Part shown: positions 7,953 to 15,237 of the stretch, piece after piece
Layout of the letters: each line of letters begins with the position of its first letter
How positions within the stretch are numbered: position 1 is the first letter of the stretch
Assembly (NCBI GenBank): GCA_021404525.1
Contig: JAAWWE010000013.1
Span: 1-64,000, forward strand
DNA length: 64,000 nt
Origin: Rhodobiaceae bacterium
GTDB taxonomy: Bacteria > Pseudomonadota > Alphaproteobacteria > Parvibaculales > Parvibaculaceae
Direction of reading: 5' to 3'
The notes under the pieces: generated by a model
Database searches by the model: none
Told to the model about the DNA's origin: nothing
Seen by the model: only the letters and a program-made list of their open reading frames with translations
Position numbers and translations under genes: made by a program

Positions 7953-8517
7953 CGAGCGCAAAACCCACCACAGATGCCCAAGCGCTCATCCGGTCAGTGA
8001 GAGGTTCTAACACGACAGATGAGACACACATGCCGCGTCCCTTGAGGGACGGTTGTGCCGGCAGGATCAGTGTCTCAACCACGAGCTTTGCTTTCTCGAA
8101 TTTCATGCGGGTGAGTGTGGGCTGCGCATTTGCCGAGGCGAAATGAAAAGCGCTTCGAGCCGTCTCGGCCATCTCCGGTGACAGTGCTTCCGAGGCTATC
8201 GAAAGCTTGGTTTCGAGGAGCTTCGCTTGAGAACCAGAAAACCGATGTTCAGTCGGATGTGTGAGGTGAATGGCTAGATGGTCACGTAACTCATCAGGCG
8301 CATGGGTCAATGCAAGAGCTGTTGGGATCTCAGCGCGGCCCCTGGCGCGCTTCCAAACATCAAGCCAGAGCCGCGAAAGTTCGAACTCTGCCGGTTCGGT
8401 CGACAGTGCCAAATCACTCACAATTTTAGTGTGTTCCACGATATCAGGCCCGGCTCTCTTCTTTGTTCTATAAGGAATCTGAGTCATCCCCCGCGACAGT
8501 TCAAGCACTTGGTTCAT
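7942..8517 (-). CDS. Conserved-looking soluble protein of unknown function between rep-like gene and traF
   Basis: 191 residues without membrane segments or a motif I recognise. The middle is helical, with LAIHLTHPTEHRFSGSQAKLLETKLSIA; a hydrophobic beta-rich end follows. AGGA lies 7 nt before ATG 8517. It is 9 nt downstream of the HTH protein and overlaps traF, so it is co-transcribed with both. Confidence 0.6.
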   Translation of the reverse strand: MNQVLELSRGMTQIPYRTKKRAGPDIVEHTKIVSDLALSTEPAEFELSRLWLDVWKRARGRAEIPTALALTHAPDELRDHLAIHLTHPTEHRFSGSQAKLLETKLSIASEALSPEMAETARSAFHFASANAQPTLTRMKFEKAKLVVETLILPAQPSLKGRGMCVSSVVLEPLTDRMSAWASVVGFALDVT

Positions 8518-8526
8518 CTATTTGTC

Positions 8527-9969
8527 CTATCGCCCGTAAGCGGTTTCGGCGGCGGCCCGGCCAGCGGCAGCCTCCTGAACGGCGGCAATTTCTGGGGCAA
8601 TCTTCGCGTGCTTTGTGAGGATTTTCCGCAAGCTCACTTCCGGCCGACAATCCTTCGGCGCACGGCGAACAATCCCAATCAGATATTTTTCCGGACTGCG
8701 GATCGGCGTATCAGAATGGGTTACAGACTTGAGCCAGGTTTCCAGCAGCGCCAAATAGGCTCGGTCTCCATGGATCCGGACGCGGCTCTCCCAGTATTTA
8801 TCTTTGAGGTCCGGAAACTTGCGGCGGCGGATCGCTTCCACCCCATCACGCCAATCGGTTATGTTCAGGATATGGTTATTATCCTCATCGCGCACTACAA
8901 CCTGGGCGAGTGCTTCAAGGCCTTCATCAGAACTTTCAATCAGACCGATCGCAGCCTCACCGAGTGCTTGTGCCCACCTGGGACGCAGGGCCTCAGAAAC
9001 GCGCACCTGATAATTCTGCCAAGCATTTTGCGGTGCGTGAGCACCGCTATGGCGGAGTTCCGCCGTTTTAGGCGGAAATTCCGTCTGAGAGGCAGGAGGC
9101 CGACTAGGCCGACTGTCCTTTTGAAACCTACTTTTGCGGCCTGAAGTAGGAATAGAGAATCCTTTGTTGATATGTGCGCAATGTTTTGCACCCGTAAAAT
9201 TTTCGCCGGATGCTGCATTTGAGGAAGTATTGCTCTCCATCGGGCCTGCAGATGCCTTGGCTTCTTGCAGCTCACCTGCAGGGCTGTGGATAGTTTGATC
9301 ACTGACGGGCTCTTCTGCACTGAGAGAGGCTTCTGGTGAGGGGTCATCTTCGAGGCTCACATACTCCTCGTATGCCGCCTGGTCGGCCTCTGTGGGCTCA
9401 TAATAGCCGCTATCGTGAAGATCCAGCTCACGTTGTTTCTCAATCTCCTGACGGTCCCAGAACTGTTCGTTCATGTGTTCGGCGAGGAAAGCCAGTCTTG
9501 AATCAAGAATGGTGAAGAGAGAAGGGGCGTTGAAGTGCTTTGCCCGCTTGATCTCTTCGCGAACGAGGATCTGCTCACCGATCGCAGTGCGCAGCATGTA
9601 TTGCACGGTGCGCTCTGAGCATTGCGCCAGCTTAGCAACGGTGCCGATCGGTATCTGAGCTTCACCGCCTCGGCCGCAGAGAAACACCAGGGCTTCCAGG
9701 GCGCTTGCCTGAGCATCTGAGAAATGGCCTCTCAGTTGATAGGGCAGTCGGCAGGCGAATGCCCGCCACTTGACCTGTTGCACCTTCCTGGAGCGCCTTG
9801 GAGGCGTGCCCGCAGTCGGTCCACCAAGCTCAAGCTTTGGCTTGAGGGTTTCGTGCAAGGCCTCTTCGAGCTTTGCCGCTTCGTCCCATCCGAGCTCTCC
9901 GTCAGCTACACGCTGGTAGAGAGCCTTAATTTGATCGGCAATACCGATCGTACTTTCCCGATTACTCAT
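8527..9969 (-). CDS. Winged-helix/HTH protein, candidate replication initiator or plasmid regulator
   Basis: 480 residues from ATG 9969 (GGAG 6 nt upstream; GTG 10002 would add 11 residues across a small hairpin). Residues about 80-170 form an HTH domain: LSDAQASALEAL-like helices, then TVAKLAQCSERTVQYMLRTAIGEQIL and a wing. A long polar linker and a second alpha/beta region follow. The build is like plasmid Rep proteins of the RepC or HTH-36 type, and noncoding repeats with hairpins lie just upstream. No other Rep candidate is in the window. Homology is not certain, so the replication role is an inference. Confidence 0.45.
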   Translation of the reverse strand: MSNRESTIGIADQIKALYQRVADGELGWDEAAKLEEALHETLKPKLELGGPTAGTPPRRSRKVQQVKWRAFACRLPYQLRGHFSDAQASALEALVFLCGRGGEAQIPIGTVAKLAQCSERTVQYMLRTAIGEQILVREEIKRAKHFNAPSLFTILDSRLAFLAEHMNEQFWDRQEIEKQRELDLHDSGYYEPTEADQAAYEEYVSLEDDPSPEASLSAEEPVSDQTIHSPAGELQEAKASAGPMESNTSSNAASGENFTGAKHCAHINKGFSIPTSGRKSRFQKDSRPSRPPASQTEFPPKTAELRHSGAHAPQNAWQNYQVRVSEALRPRWAQALGEAAIGLIESSDEGLEALAQVVVRDEDNNHILNITDWRDGVEAIRRRKFPDLKDKYWESRVRIHGDRAYLALLETWLKSVTHSDTPIRSPEKYLIGIVRRAPKDCRPEVSLRKILTKHAKIAPEIAAVQEAAAGRAAAETAYGR

Positions 9970-10083
9970 CGGTCTCTCCGCTATTGCGGAGGTCACGGAC
10001 ACCGATTTCAGCCGTTTTGCGGTAATTCTGGCCTCAGAATTTGGGCCGCAAAGATCTGTCGTGCGACGGCACGTTTTTTATTG

Positions 10084-10282
10084 ACTGAATTTTGGAGAAC
10101 ATCTAGCTTCGAGAAATCAGGTTATTTTGATTTCGCGGCACCATTGGCGTGGTGTTGCTAGAGATGTCCCCCTGGTGGCCCCGGCCTCCGGGGGTTTCTT
10201 TTGCCTAAATGGCAATTTTCCTCATCAAAATTACACACGAATAGCCCAGCTTGTCCGAGTCGGTCAGGCAGGCCAATGATTC
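10084..10282. repeat. Split copy of the 70-bp upstream repeat
   Basis: The first half (GACTGAATTTTGGAGAACAT, from 10084) and the second half (TTGTCCGAGTCGGTCAGGCA, ending near 10282) each match the unbroken repeat at 10937-11008, but are separated here by about 120 bp that include a terminator hairpin. Confidence 0.5.
10179..10203 (+). terminator. Terminator-like hairpin 1
   Basis: CCCCGG-CCT-CCGGGG (10179-10193) followed by GTTTCTTTT. Plus strand, with no plus-strand gene before it. Confidence 0.55.
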
Positions 10283-10461
10283 TTTACCGATAGGGTTTTT
10301 GGCAGTTTTCAAGGGAAAATCCCTGTCGCTTGAGTCCAAAAAGTTCGTTCTCAAGGCCGACAAAATCCGCTCTCAGCAATGGATATTGCCAAGATGGGAC
10401 TTCAGGACTTATTCTCGCGAAGCGGAAGCGAGAAATAGCCCAGAACGGCCTCTCAATTCTT

Positions 10462-10500
10462 GAAACCCTGGTAGTTAGCGCTGCTGGGGTTTCTTCATTT
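10462..10500 (+). terminator. Terminator-like hairpin 2
   Basis: GAAACCC (10462-10468) pairs with GGGTTTC (10487-10493), followed by TTCATTT. Plus strand, no gene before it. Confidence 0.5.
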
Positions 10501-10629
10501 CGCAACTAGGTCATCGCGACCCTCCTCGAAAAAGCGCACATCCTCATTTGGTCGCAGCAAAAATGCTTGCGCCCGGTAAGTCATTTGGTAGAGTGGGAAT
10601 CACATCAGATATCCATCTACCTATGTCGA

Positions 10630-10664
10630 GACCCTGGCTGCTGTAACAGCCGGGGTCTTGTCGT
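10630..10664 (+). terminator. Terminator-like hairpin 3
   Basis: GACCCTGGCTG and CAGCCGGGGTC (10630-10657) form a long stem followed by TTGTCGTTT. It also sits just past the stop of the minus-strand RHH gene. Confidence 0.5.
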
Positions 10665-10665
10665 T

Positions 10666-10860
10666 TCAGACCGCCTCCTTACTTTCACCAGCAAGGGCTT
10701 GTTCCAATAGTTGCTCAACAAGAGCGGAACGCTTGCCGCCGTCTGCTTTACACTCATCCAACTTGGCAATGAGGCCGACGGGCAAATCGAGCAAAATCTC
10801 TTTGCGACCAGCTTGTCTTAGCCGATCTCTATATTTCCTCTGCGCCGCTGTACTTGACAT
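10666..10860 (-). CDS. Ribbon-helix-helix regulator
   Basis: 64 residues, MSSTAAQRKYRDRLRQAG then KEILLDLPVGLIAKLDEC and an LVEQLLEQAL helix: a small basic RHH protein. The open frame extends much further upstream, but ATG 10860 with GAGG 5 nt before it is the natural start. Paired ACTAGT palindromes just upstream should be its operator. It may control copy number or conjugation genes. Confidence 0.75.
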   Translation of the reverse strand: MSSTAAQRKYRDRLRQAGRKEILLDLPVGLIAKLDECKADGGKRSALVEQLLEQALAGESKEAV

Positions 10861-10884
10861 GCTCACCTCATGAATCAGCCTGTG

Positions 10885-10914
10885 AATCACTAGTGATTGT
10901 GCCACATTACTAGT
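10885..10914. promoter_or_regulatory. Paired ACTAGT operator of the RHH gene
   Basis: AATCACTAGTGATT (10885-10898) is a perfect palindrome. A second ACTAGT lies at 10909-10914. The centres are 20 bp apart, two helical turns, placing two RHH dimers on one face of the DNA. Confidence 0.6.
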
Positions 10915-10936
10915 GAGGCGCAAGGTCTTGTTTCGG

Positions 10937-11008
10937 TTGGCTGAATTTAGGAGAACACTTTGTTCCGAAAAGTCAGCTTTGTCCGAGTCGTTCAAGCCAG
11001 CCAACGAT
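10937..11008. repeat. 70-bp repeat, unbroken copy
   Basis: Runs from GGCTGAATTTAGGAGAACAC through TTGTCCGAGTCGTTCAAGCC to CCAACGATTC, upstream of the RHH gene. Matches the two halves at 10084 and 10243 upstream of the Rep-like gene. Confidence 0.5.
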
Positions 11009-11057
11009 TCGTAGAAAACAACTTCCGTGGTTCTCGTATCAAGACAAAGCTGTCCCT

Positions 11058-11447
11058 CTAAGTAGAGCTGTCTTGATCCGTCTCTACCAAACCCGACAAA
11101 AGCGCGTAGAGGGGTGCTGCATAGTGAGAAGGGAGTTGCCTGACCAATTCTTGTAGATGATCGGCAATAGAGTTCTTTGCAGGAATTTTCTGGATGACAT
11201 TGGGGTCTTCCATCAGTTCTTCCAGAGCAATTCCCAGCGTGTTGGCAACATAGATGGCTTCTTGCAATGTGAGATCTCGTGCCCCTTTTTCGATGCGGGA
11301 ACACAACTGCGCGTCCCAACCCAGGAAGTCGGCAAGCGCTGAAACTGTTGTGAAACCTCGTTCTGACCGGATTCGAGTAAGCGCGACTGGATATGGTTTC
11401 ACACCGGGAAGCATATTGGTCCGCATTTTGCGACCTGGAGCTGCCAT
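11058..11447 (-). CDS. XRE-family transcriptional regulator
   Basis: 129 residues. The HTH is VSALADFLGWDAQLCSRIEKGARDLTLQEAIYVANTLG (about 35-70), followed by ALEELMED and a helical C-terminus likely used for dimerisation. It lies between the pilus operon end and the RHH gene, and could govern the conjugation genes. Start ATG 11447; an earlier ATG in the same frame is not seen. Confidence 0.75.
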   Translation of the reverse strand: MAAPGRKMRTNMLPGVKPYPVALTRIRSERGFTTVSALADFLGWDAQLCSRIEKGARDLTLQEAIYVANTLGIALEELMEDPNVIQKIPAKNSIADHLQELVRQLPSHYAAPLYALLSGLVETDQDSST

Positions 11448-11463
11448 GTGTCGAACCCTCTAT

Positions 11464-11523
11464 AATAATAAAAGAAGAATCAATGAAAGAGCCAAACATA
11501 CTGCCTAACCGCCTTTTATTATA
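11464..11523. promoter_or_regulatory. Distant inverted repeat upstream of the XRE gene
   Basis: ATAATAAAAG (11465-11474) and CTTTTATTAT (11513-11522) are 10-bp arms 38 nt apart in AT-rich DNA between pilV and the XRE gene, a plausible operator or a weak bidirectional terminator. Confidence 0.35.
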
Positions 11524-11583
11524 AAAAATAGTTCCCACAGAGTTTGATCTTCTTGCTGACTTTCCTCGAACGCTCACTAGGCC

Positions 11584-13038
11584 TCACCCATACCGTTGGT
11601 AGTAGATGAAGCTCGGGTTGCATCCAAAGGTGTTGTCCACCCGTATCCAATCTCCGGCTCGAACGGGAAAGGTTCCGTAGGATAGGGAGCCCCCAGGTGC
11701 ATATGCTTTCTGCGAACCGCGTAACACACCGCTAATGGTGATGTTTTGGTATGAGTAGGTGCAGCCCGTGTTTGCTTGCACATAGACGAAGCCGTCGGTT
11801 GGAATGCTGTAGGTAGAATTCACTGGGATGCTCGTGAGCGCTGACGTGAGGCTTCTGCTGCCAACGCGTTTCCACGTTCCGCCTTTACATATAACGACAT
11901 CGTTGGCCGTGCTAACTGCTATGGCATAGGTTTGAGAGCAACCAGAATTCTCTGTGAATAGTGTCGTCGGTCGGTAGAGCTGTGAATAGGTCTCTCCATG
12001 TGAATACAACCGTTGAGCGTTCATATGGTTCGTATTACTGGTACTGGCGGGATCAACGTAATATCCGGTGTTGTTTCGATCATAAAAGATTGAAGCACGG
12101 ACATCGTTCAAGATAGACGCAGAATTCGGATCTAAGTAGAAGCCAGTGTTATTCTGATCACGGAATATGGCACCTCGCACGTCATTCAAAACAGTCACAC
12201 TGGCTGGGTCGACGTAGTAGCTCCCATTTTGTCTGTCGCGAAAGCGATCTGCCCACAAGTCACTTTGAACATCAACAATATCGTTGAACGTTACATTGCC
12301 AGACGGGTTTGATATGGAGCCAGTGACTTCAAGCGTGTCGTTAATGCGAACATTGCCATCAGCATTATTGATCGTGTTTACATCCAAATTGTCGGTGTTG
12401 CTAATGTCATTGCCATCCATAAGAAGGGTGGTGAACATTGTGTTTGCTGCCGCATCCGGGTGGGCATTTCGGTGAAGGTACGGAGAAACATCTGCTGCGG
12501 ACGACGCTGTGATGAGCGATGTGAGATGGCCGACCTCCAAAGCGCACGACGCATGCGTATAATTTGAAAGATCCATCGTCCAATGCCCACCGGCACCCAA
12601 GGCGTTATCGGTATCGAGGGGACTAATAAGACCGGCATTGGGTCCTGCAAGTTTTGATATACGAGCAAGCTCTGCTGGATCGATGGTATCCCCGCCACAA
12701 GTCGCCACTAAGCCTTCAAGAGCTCCAGGAGACGATTGCCGAATGAGCAATCGATGCGTCTGGTCAAAAATATTTGTATTCACGAAGGATGGGTCGAGGG
12801 ACCCTTCGGTGACAATCATCGGCGCAGTTACTGCCTGAACACCGCCCGCTGTGGCTGCGACGAGCGTCGCGTAATTATTGTTGATGTAGTTTTCAGAAGC
12901 CTTGGAAAAGGTGTGCAGCTGCGCAGCAGCGTAGTTGGCGCTTGCTTGAGTGCTAAGGGCGGCAGTCTCCGGAAGCACCTGTGTCAGGACCCCCAAACCA
13001 ATCAAAGAGGCTAAGAAAAAACCCGTTAGCTGGTTCAT
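11584..13038 (-). CDS. pilV: PilV-like type IVb pilus tip protein with tail-fibre-like repeats
   Basis: 484 residues, last gene of the pilus operon. The N-terminus (MNQLTGFFLASLIGLGVLTQ, then a helical ASANYAAAQLHTFSKASENYI) is a pilin-like stem. Residues about 266-343 hold three 26-residue repeats built on F-x-D-x-x-N-x-G-x-Y-x-D-P with N-D-V-R-x-x-I, as in phage and host-recognition fibres. The Cys-rich end (SGCSQTYA, NTGCTYSY, NTFGCNPS) is a likely receptor-binding tip. In R64 PilV decides recipient choice and its end is switched by a shufflon. No Rci-type recombinase or repeated cassettes are next to it here. AGGAAGG lies 9 nt before ATG 13038. Confidence 0.75.
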   Translation of the reverse strand: MNQLTGFFLASLIGLGVLTQVLPETAALSTQASANYAAAQLHTFSKASENYINNNYATLVAATAGGVQAVTAPMIVTEGSLDPSFVNTNIFDQTHRLLIRQSSPGALEGLVATCGGDTIDPAELARISKLAGPNAGLISPLDTDNALGAGGHWTMDLSNYTHASCALEVGHLTSLITASSAADVSPYLHRNAHPDAAANTMFTTLLMDGNDISNTDNLDVNTINNADGNVRINDTLEVTGSISNPSGNVTFNDIVDVQSDLWADRFRDRQNGSYYVDPASVTVLNDVRGAIFRDQNNTGFYLDPNSASILNDVRASIFYDRNNTGYYVDPASTSNTNHMNAQRLYSHGETYSQLYRPTTLFTENSGCSQTYAIAVSTANDVVICKGGTWKRVGSRSLTSALTSIPVNSTYSIPTDGFVYVQANTGCTYSYQNITISGVLRGSQKAYAPGGSLSYGTFPVRAGDWIRVDNTFGCNPSFIYYQRYG

Positions 13039-13056
13039 TGCAAAAGACCTTCCTGG

Positions 13057-13506
13057 TTAAAGCTCTGAATAAATCGTTAAGAGACCGGCGGGAACCGGAC
13101 AGGGAAGCGAGTATGATTGGCCCGCAGAAGTGGTAATCGCAGTGCCAGTAGACCGACCAATCCCATCTGTTGGGTTGGCTTGGTATCGTAGGTTCTCTGA
13201 GATCGATGCGGGGTTTGTAAAAGCAACATCCGATACCCAAGAAGCAACGCTCGTCGCATCGGCACACGAGCTCATAAATGTAATGGCCCAATGACCAGGC
13301 ATTGTTGGGCTGAACGCTCCAGTCAGTGTCGGGCTCGCACGTTTTGCAGCAACAGCTTCCGCATGCCACGCGAGAGCAGCCCTGGCGTGGGCTTGCGTGG
13401 CCGGAGCTTGATCAAAATCCAAGGCGAAATTGGAGGTCTGGTGGGAGGCTGTCATAGCTCCCACCAGAACCATTAGTATTGACATAGCCAATAGAAAGTG
13501 CGGCAT
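13057..13506 (-). CDS. pilM: PilM-like pilus biogenesis protein
   Basis: 149 residues: an N-terminal membrane helix (FLLAMSILMVLVGAMTA), a helical stem, and a beta-rich end. Length, topology and pairing with pilS and pilV resemble IncI PilM, although in R64 pilM lies earlier in the operon. Its start overlaps the pilS stop (TAATG). It could instead be a minor pilin. No canonical prepilin cleavage site is evident. Confidence 0.5.
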   Translation of the reverse strand: MPHFLLAMSILMVLVGAMTASHQTSNFALDFDQAPATQAHARAALAWHAEAVAAKRASPTLTGAFSPTMPGHWAITFMSSCADATSVASWVSDVAFTNPASISENLRYQANPTDGIGRSTGTAITTSAGQSYSLPCPVPAGLLTIYSEL

Positions 13507-14021
13507 TAGCCCGCTGCTAACCGAATGGCATTCGTGGCCGTCGCACAGGCAGTAGCAGCGGCCGTCGTATTTACTGGCAAGGTAAGGTCGGCCGCTGCAC
13601 CTAGATCTGCGGTTGTTTCTGCTACACGGATTGCATTGATGCTTCCATTCGGCACCATGCGTGTTACCAGATCGACGCAGGCATCCGCTGTAATGCCATC
13701 AGTGTCCAGCGTGAATGTGTTGGTCGCACCGGTCACTGCATAGTCACCGCCATATACATTTTGAATCAATGTAGCTGAGCGCCGTGTTGACTCTGGAGCA
13801 ATGCCAAGATCAATCAGTGTTTCATCTGTGATCGCGGCAGCGGTGTAGCGAGCAGGTGTGTGCCCGTAAGTCTTTACGACCTCTGCAACCAAGGTGTTCA
13901 GCTCAACATATGTCTGTTGAACATAGCTATCGCTTTGGCTGGTGCTGTAAGCGTTGAAGACAAGGGCAATCGTACTAAGGCCCAAGAATGCGGCTAGTCC
14001 ATAGCCAATTAGATTGTTCAT
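13506..14021 (-). CDS. pilS: PilS-like major type IVb pilin
   Basis: 171 residues. The N-terminal hydrophobic helix (IGYGLAAFLGLSTIALVFNAY) is followed by a helical stem (VQQTYVELNTLVAEVVKTYG) and a globular domain with two Cys (DACVD, TACATA) likely to form the pilin disulphide. The leader before the helix is very short and lacks the usual G/FTLIE cleavage box, so processing may be atypical. It is between pilR and the pilM-like gene, as expected for the thin pilus subunit. Confidence 0.7.
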   Translation of the reverse strand: MNNLIGYGLAAFLGLSTIALVFNAYSTSQSDSYVQQTYVELNTLVAEVVKTYGHTPARYTAAAITDETLIDLGIAPESTRRSATLIQNVYGGDYAVTGATNTFTLDTDGITADACVDLVTRMVPNGSINAIRVAETTADLGAAADLTLPVNTTAAATACATATNAIRLAAG

Positions 14022-14076
14022 TTTTCTCTCTCTTGTAGAGTTATTGATGTTTCCCTTTTGGGAATTCTTTTGAAAG

Positions 14077-15237
14077 TCAAACGTTCGCTAGTTTTAGGTC
14101 ATTGGCTTCCTCCATGGCTGTGGGACGGTTCGGTTGTACTGAAGACGAGATGTCGTTTACGGCCGCGTACATCCAGAACGAAAGAATGGCGACGAATGCC
14201 ATCGTCGTGAAGGAGACGATGCCCGTAATGCCTTCCATGCGTTGCTCAAGCTTCGCCAGAAGTTCTTCAGAACAAATCTCAATGCCTTCATCCGGGCGTT
14301 TTGCTGTCATGAACACTGAGAGATCGAGCACTGTCACAACATTGGGCCAGGGCCTCGAAAACGCCGCCATCCGATCAGGCAACGTGCGATCATTAAGCTT
14401 GATGAGATGCGATATCTTATCTCGCAGGTACGGCTTCGCGTGGCGATTGAGAGCAACCAAAGCCTGCTGTTCGTTCACACCGTTCTGAATCAACGTGGCA
14501 AGAGAAGTCAGGAAGGTTGCTGCATTCAGATCACGGTAAATCGACCAGGGCGGTAGGTGATCAAGTAGGTTTCTAGAGCGGCCCACCAAGTTTGGGAGAG
14601 AGTAAGCAATGGCGAAGATGAAAATTAGCAGACCAAGACCCGTGATGATCCCATAGTCCAGCATGTAATCTGATGTCGCCTTTAGCTGGCCCGCATATCC
14701 ATAAAACTCATCTGTTTTGATTGACCTGGTAATCTCTGGAAAGATTGATGTTCCAATCCAATAGAGAGCGAGAAACGAAAGAAGTAAGCCAGCACCAAGA
14801 GAGGCAAACGCCTTTCGGACAGCCCCGTTTACTGTCGCAAGGCGTTCTGAGTGACTAATCAGTTTGTCGAGTAGGGCAGGGCTTAACCCAGCTTCTTGGC
14901 CAGCGGCGAGAATGGACGCTTCATTCTGGGGAGCCCATGTCGCCATAAACGCCGATAAGGTTCCGCCAGCCTGTGTGAGATTGAACAAGGCTTGGGCAGC
15001 AAATATTGCCAGTGGGTCCCAGGATTTCAAGGCAGAGGTATTTACAATCTGATTGTAGATTTGGGCCAGTGCTTGAGTCTCACGAAGCTCATTGCCGATA
15101 TAGGTTTCGAGGTATCGATAGAGACGCATCCTCTGGGGTGTGCCAAGCAGTACCCGACCAAAAAACCGCTGGGCTCTACTGAAGCCAAGCGTAGTACGCA
15201 CAATGGCGTCGATACTTAGTGTTTTTGTCTGCGCCAT
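14077..15237 (-). CDS. pilR: PilR-like inner-membrane platform protein (GspF family)
   Basis: 386 residues with the twofold GspF/T2SSF layout: helical domain, membrane segments (LGAGLLLSFLALYWIGTSI; ITGLGLLIFIFAIAYSLPNL), second helical domain, and a final segment (IVSFTTMAFVAILSFWMYAAV). It anchors the pilus machine and contacts the PilQ ATPase. Its start overlaps the pilQ stop (TGATG). Confidence 0.85.
   Translation of the reverse strand: MAQTKTLSIDAIVRTTLGFSRAQRFFGRVLLGTPQRMRLYRYLETYIGNELRETQALAQIYNQIVNTSALKSWDPLAIFAAQALFNLTQAGGTLSAFMATWAPQNEASILAAGQEAGLSPALLDKLISHSERLATVNGAVRKAFASLGAGLLLSFLALYWIGTSIFPEITRSIKTDEFYGYAGQLKATSDYMLDYGIITGLGLLIFIFAIAYSLPNLVGRSRNLLDHLPPWSIYRDLNAATFLTSLATLIQNGVNEQQALVALNRHAKPYLRDKISHLIKLNDRTLPDRMAAFSRPWPNVVTVLDLSVFMTAKRPDEGIEICSEELLAKLEQRMEGITGIVSFTTMAFVAILSFWMYAAVNDISSSVQPNRPTAMEEANDLKLANV

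Larger units (their letters stand above)
9970..10665. other. Gene-free region upstream of the HTH/Rep-like gene
   Basis: About 700 bp with no convincing frame. It holds split copies of a repeat that is whole at 10937-11008, and three hairpins with T-rich tails on the plus strand. Possible content: leader, countertranscribed RNAs, or an origin. Confidence 0.5.

Noticed and set aside
8302-9144. 280-codon plus-strand frame over the Rep-like gene
   Set aside because: Antisense to a coherent HTH protein, no ribosome site and no recognisable domain.
11584-13038. Shufflon at pilV
   Set aside because: No repeated inverted cassettes and no Rci-like gene next to it.
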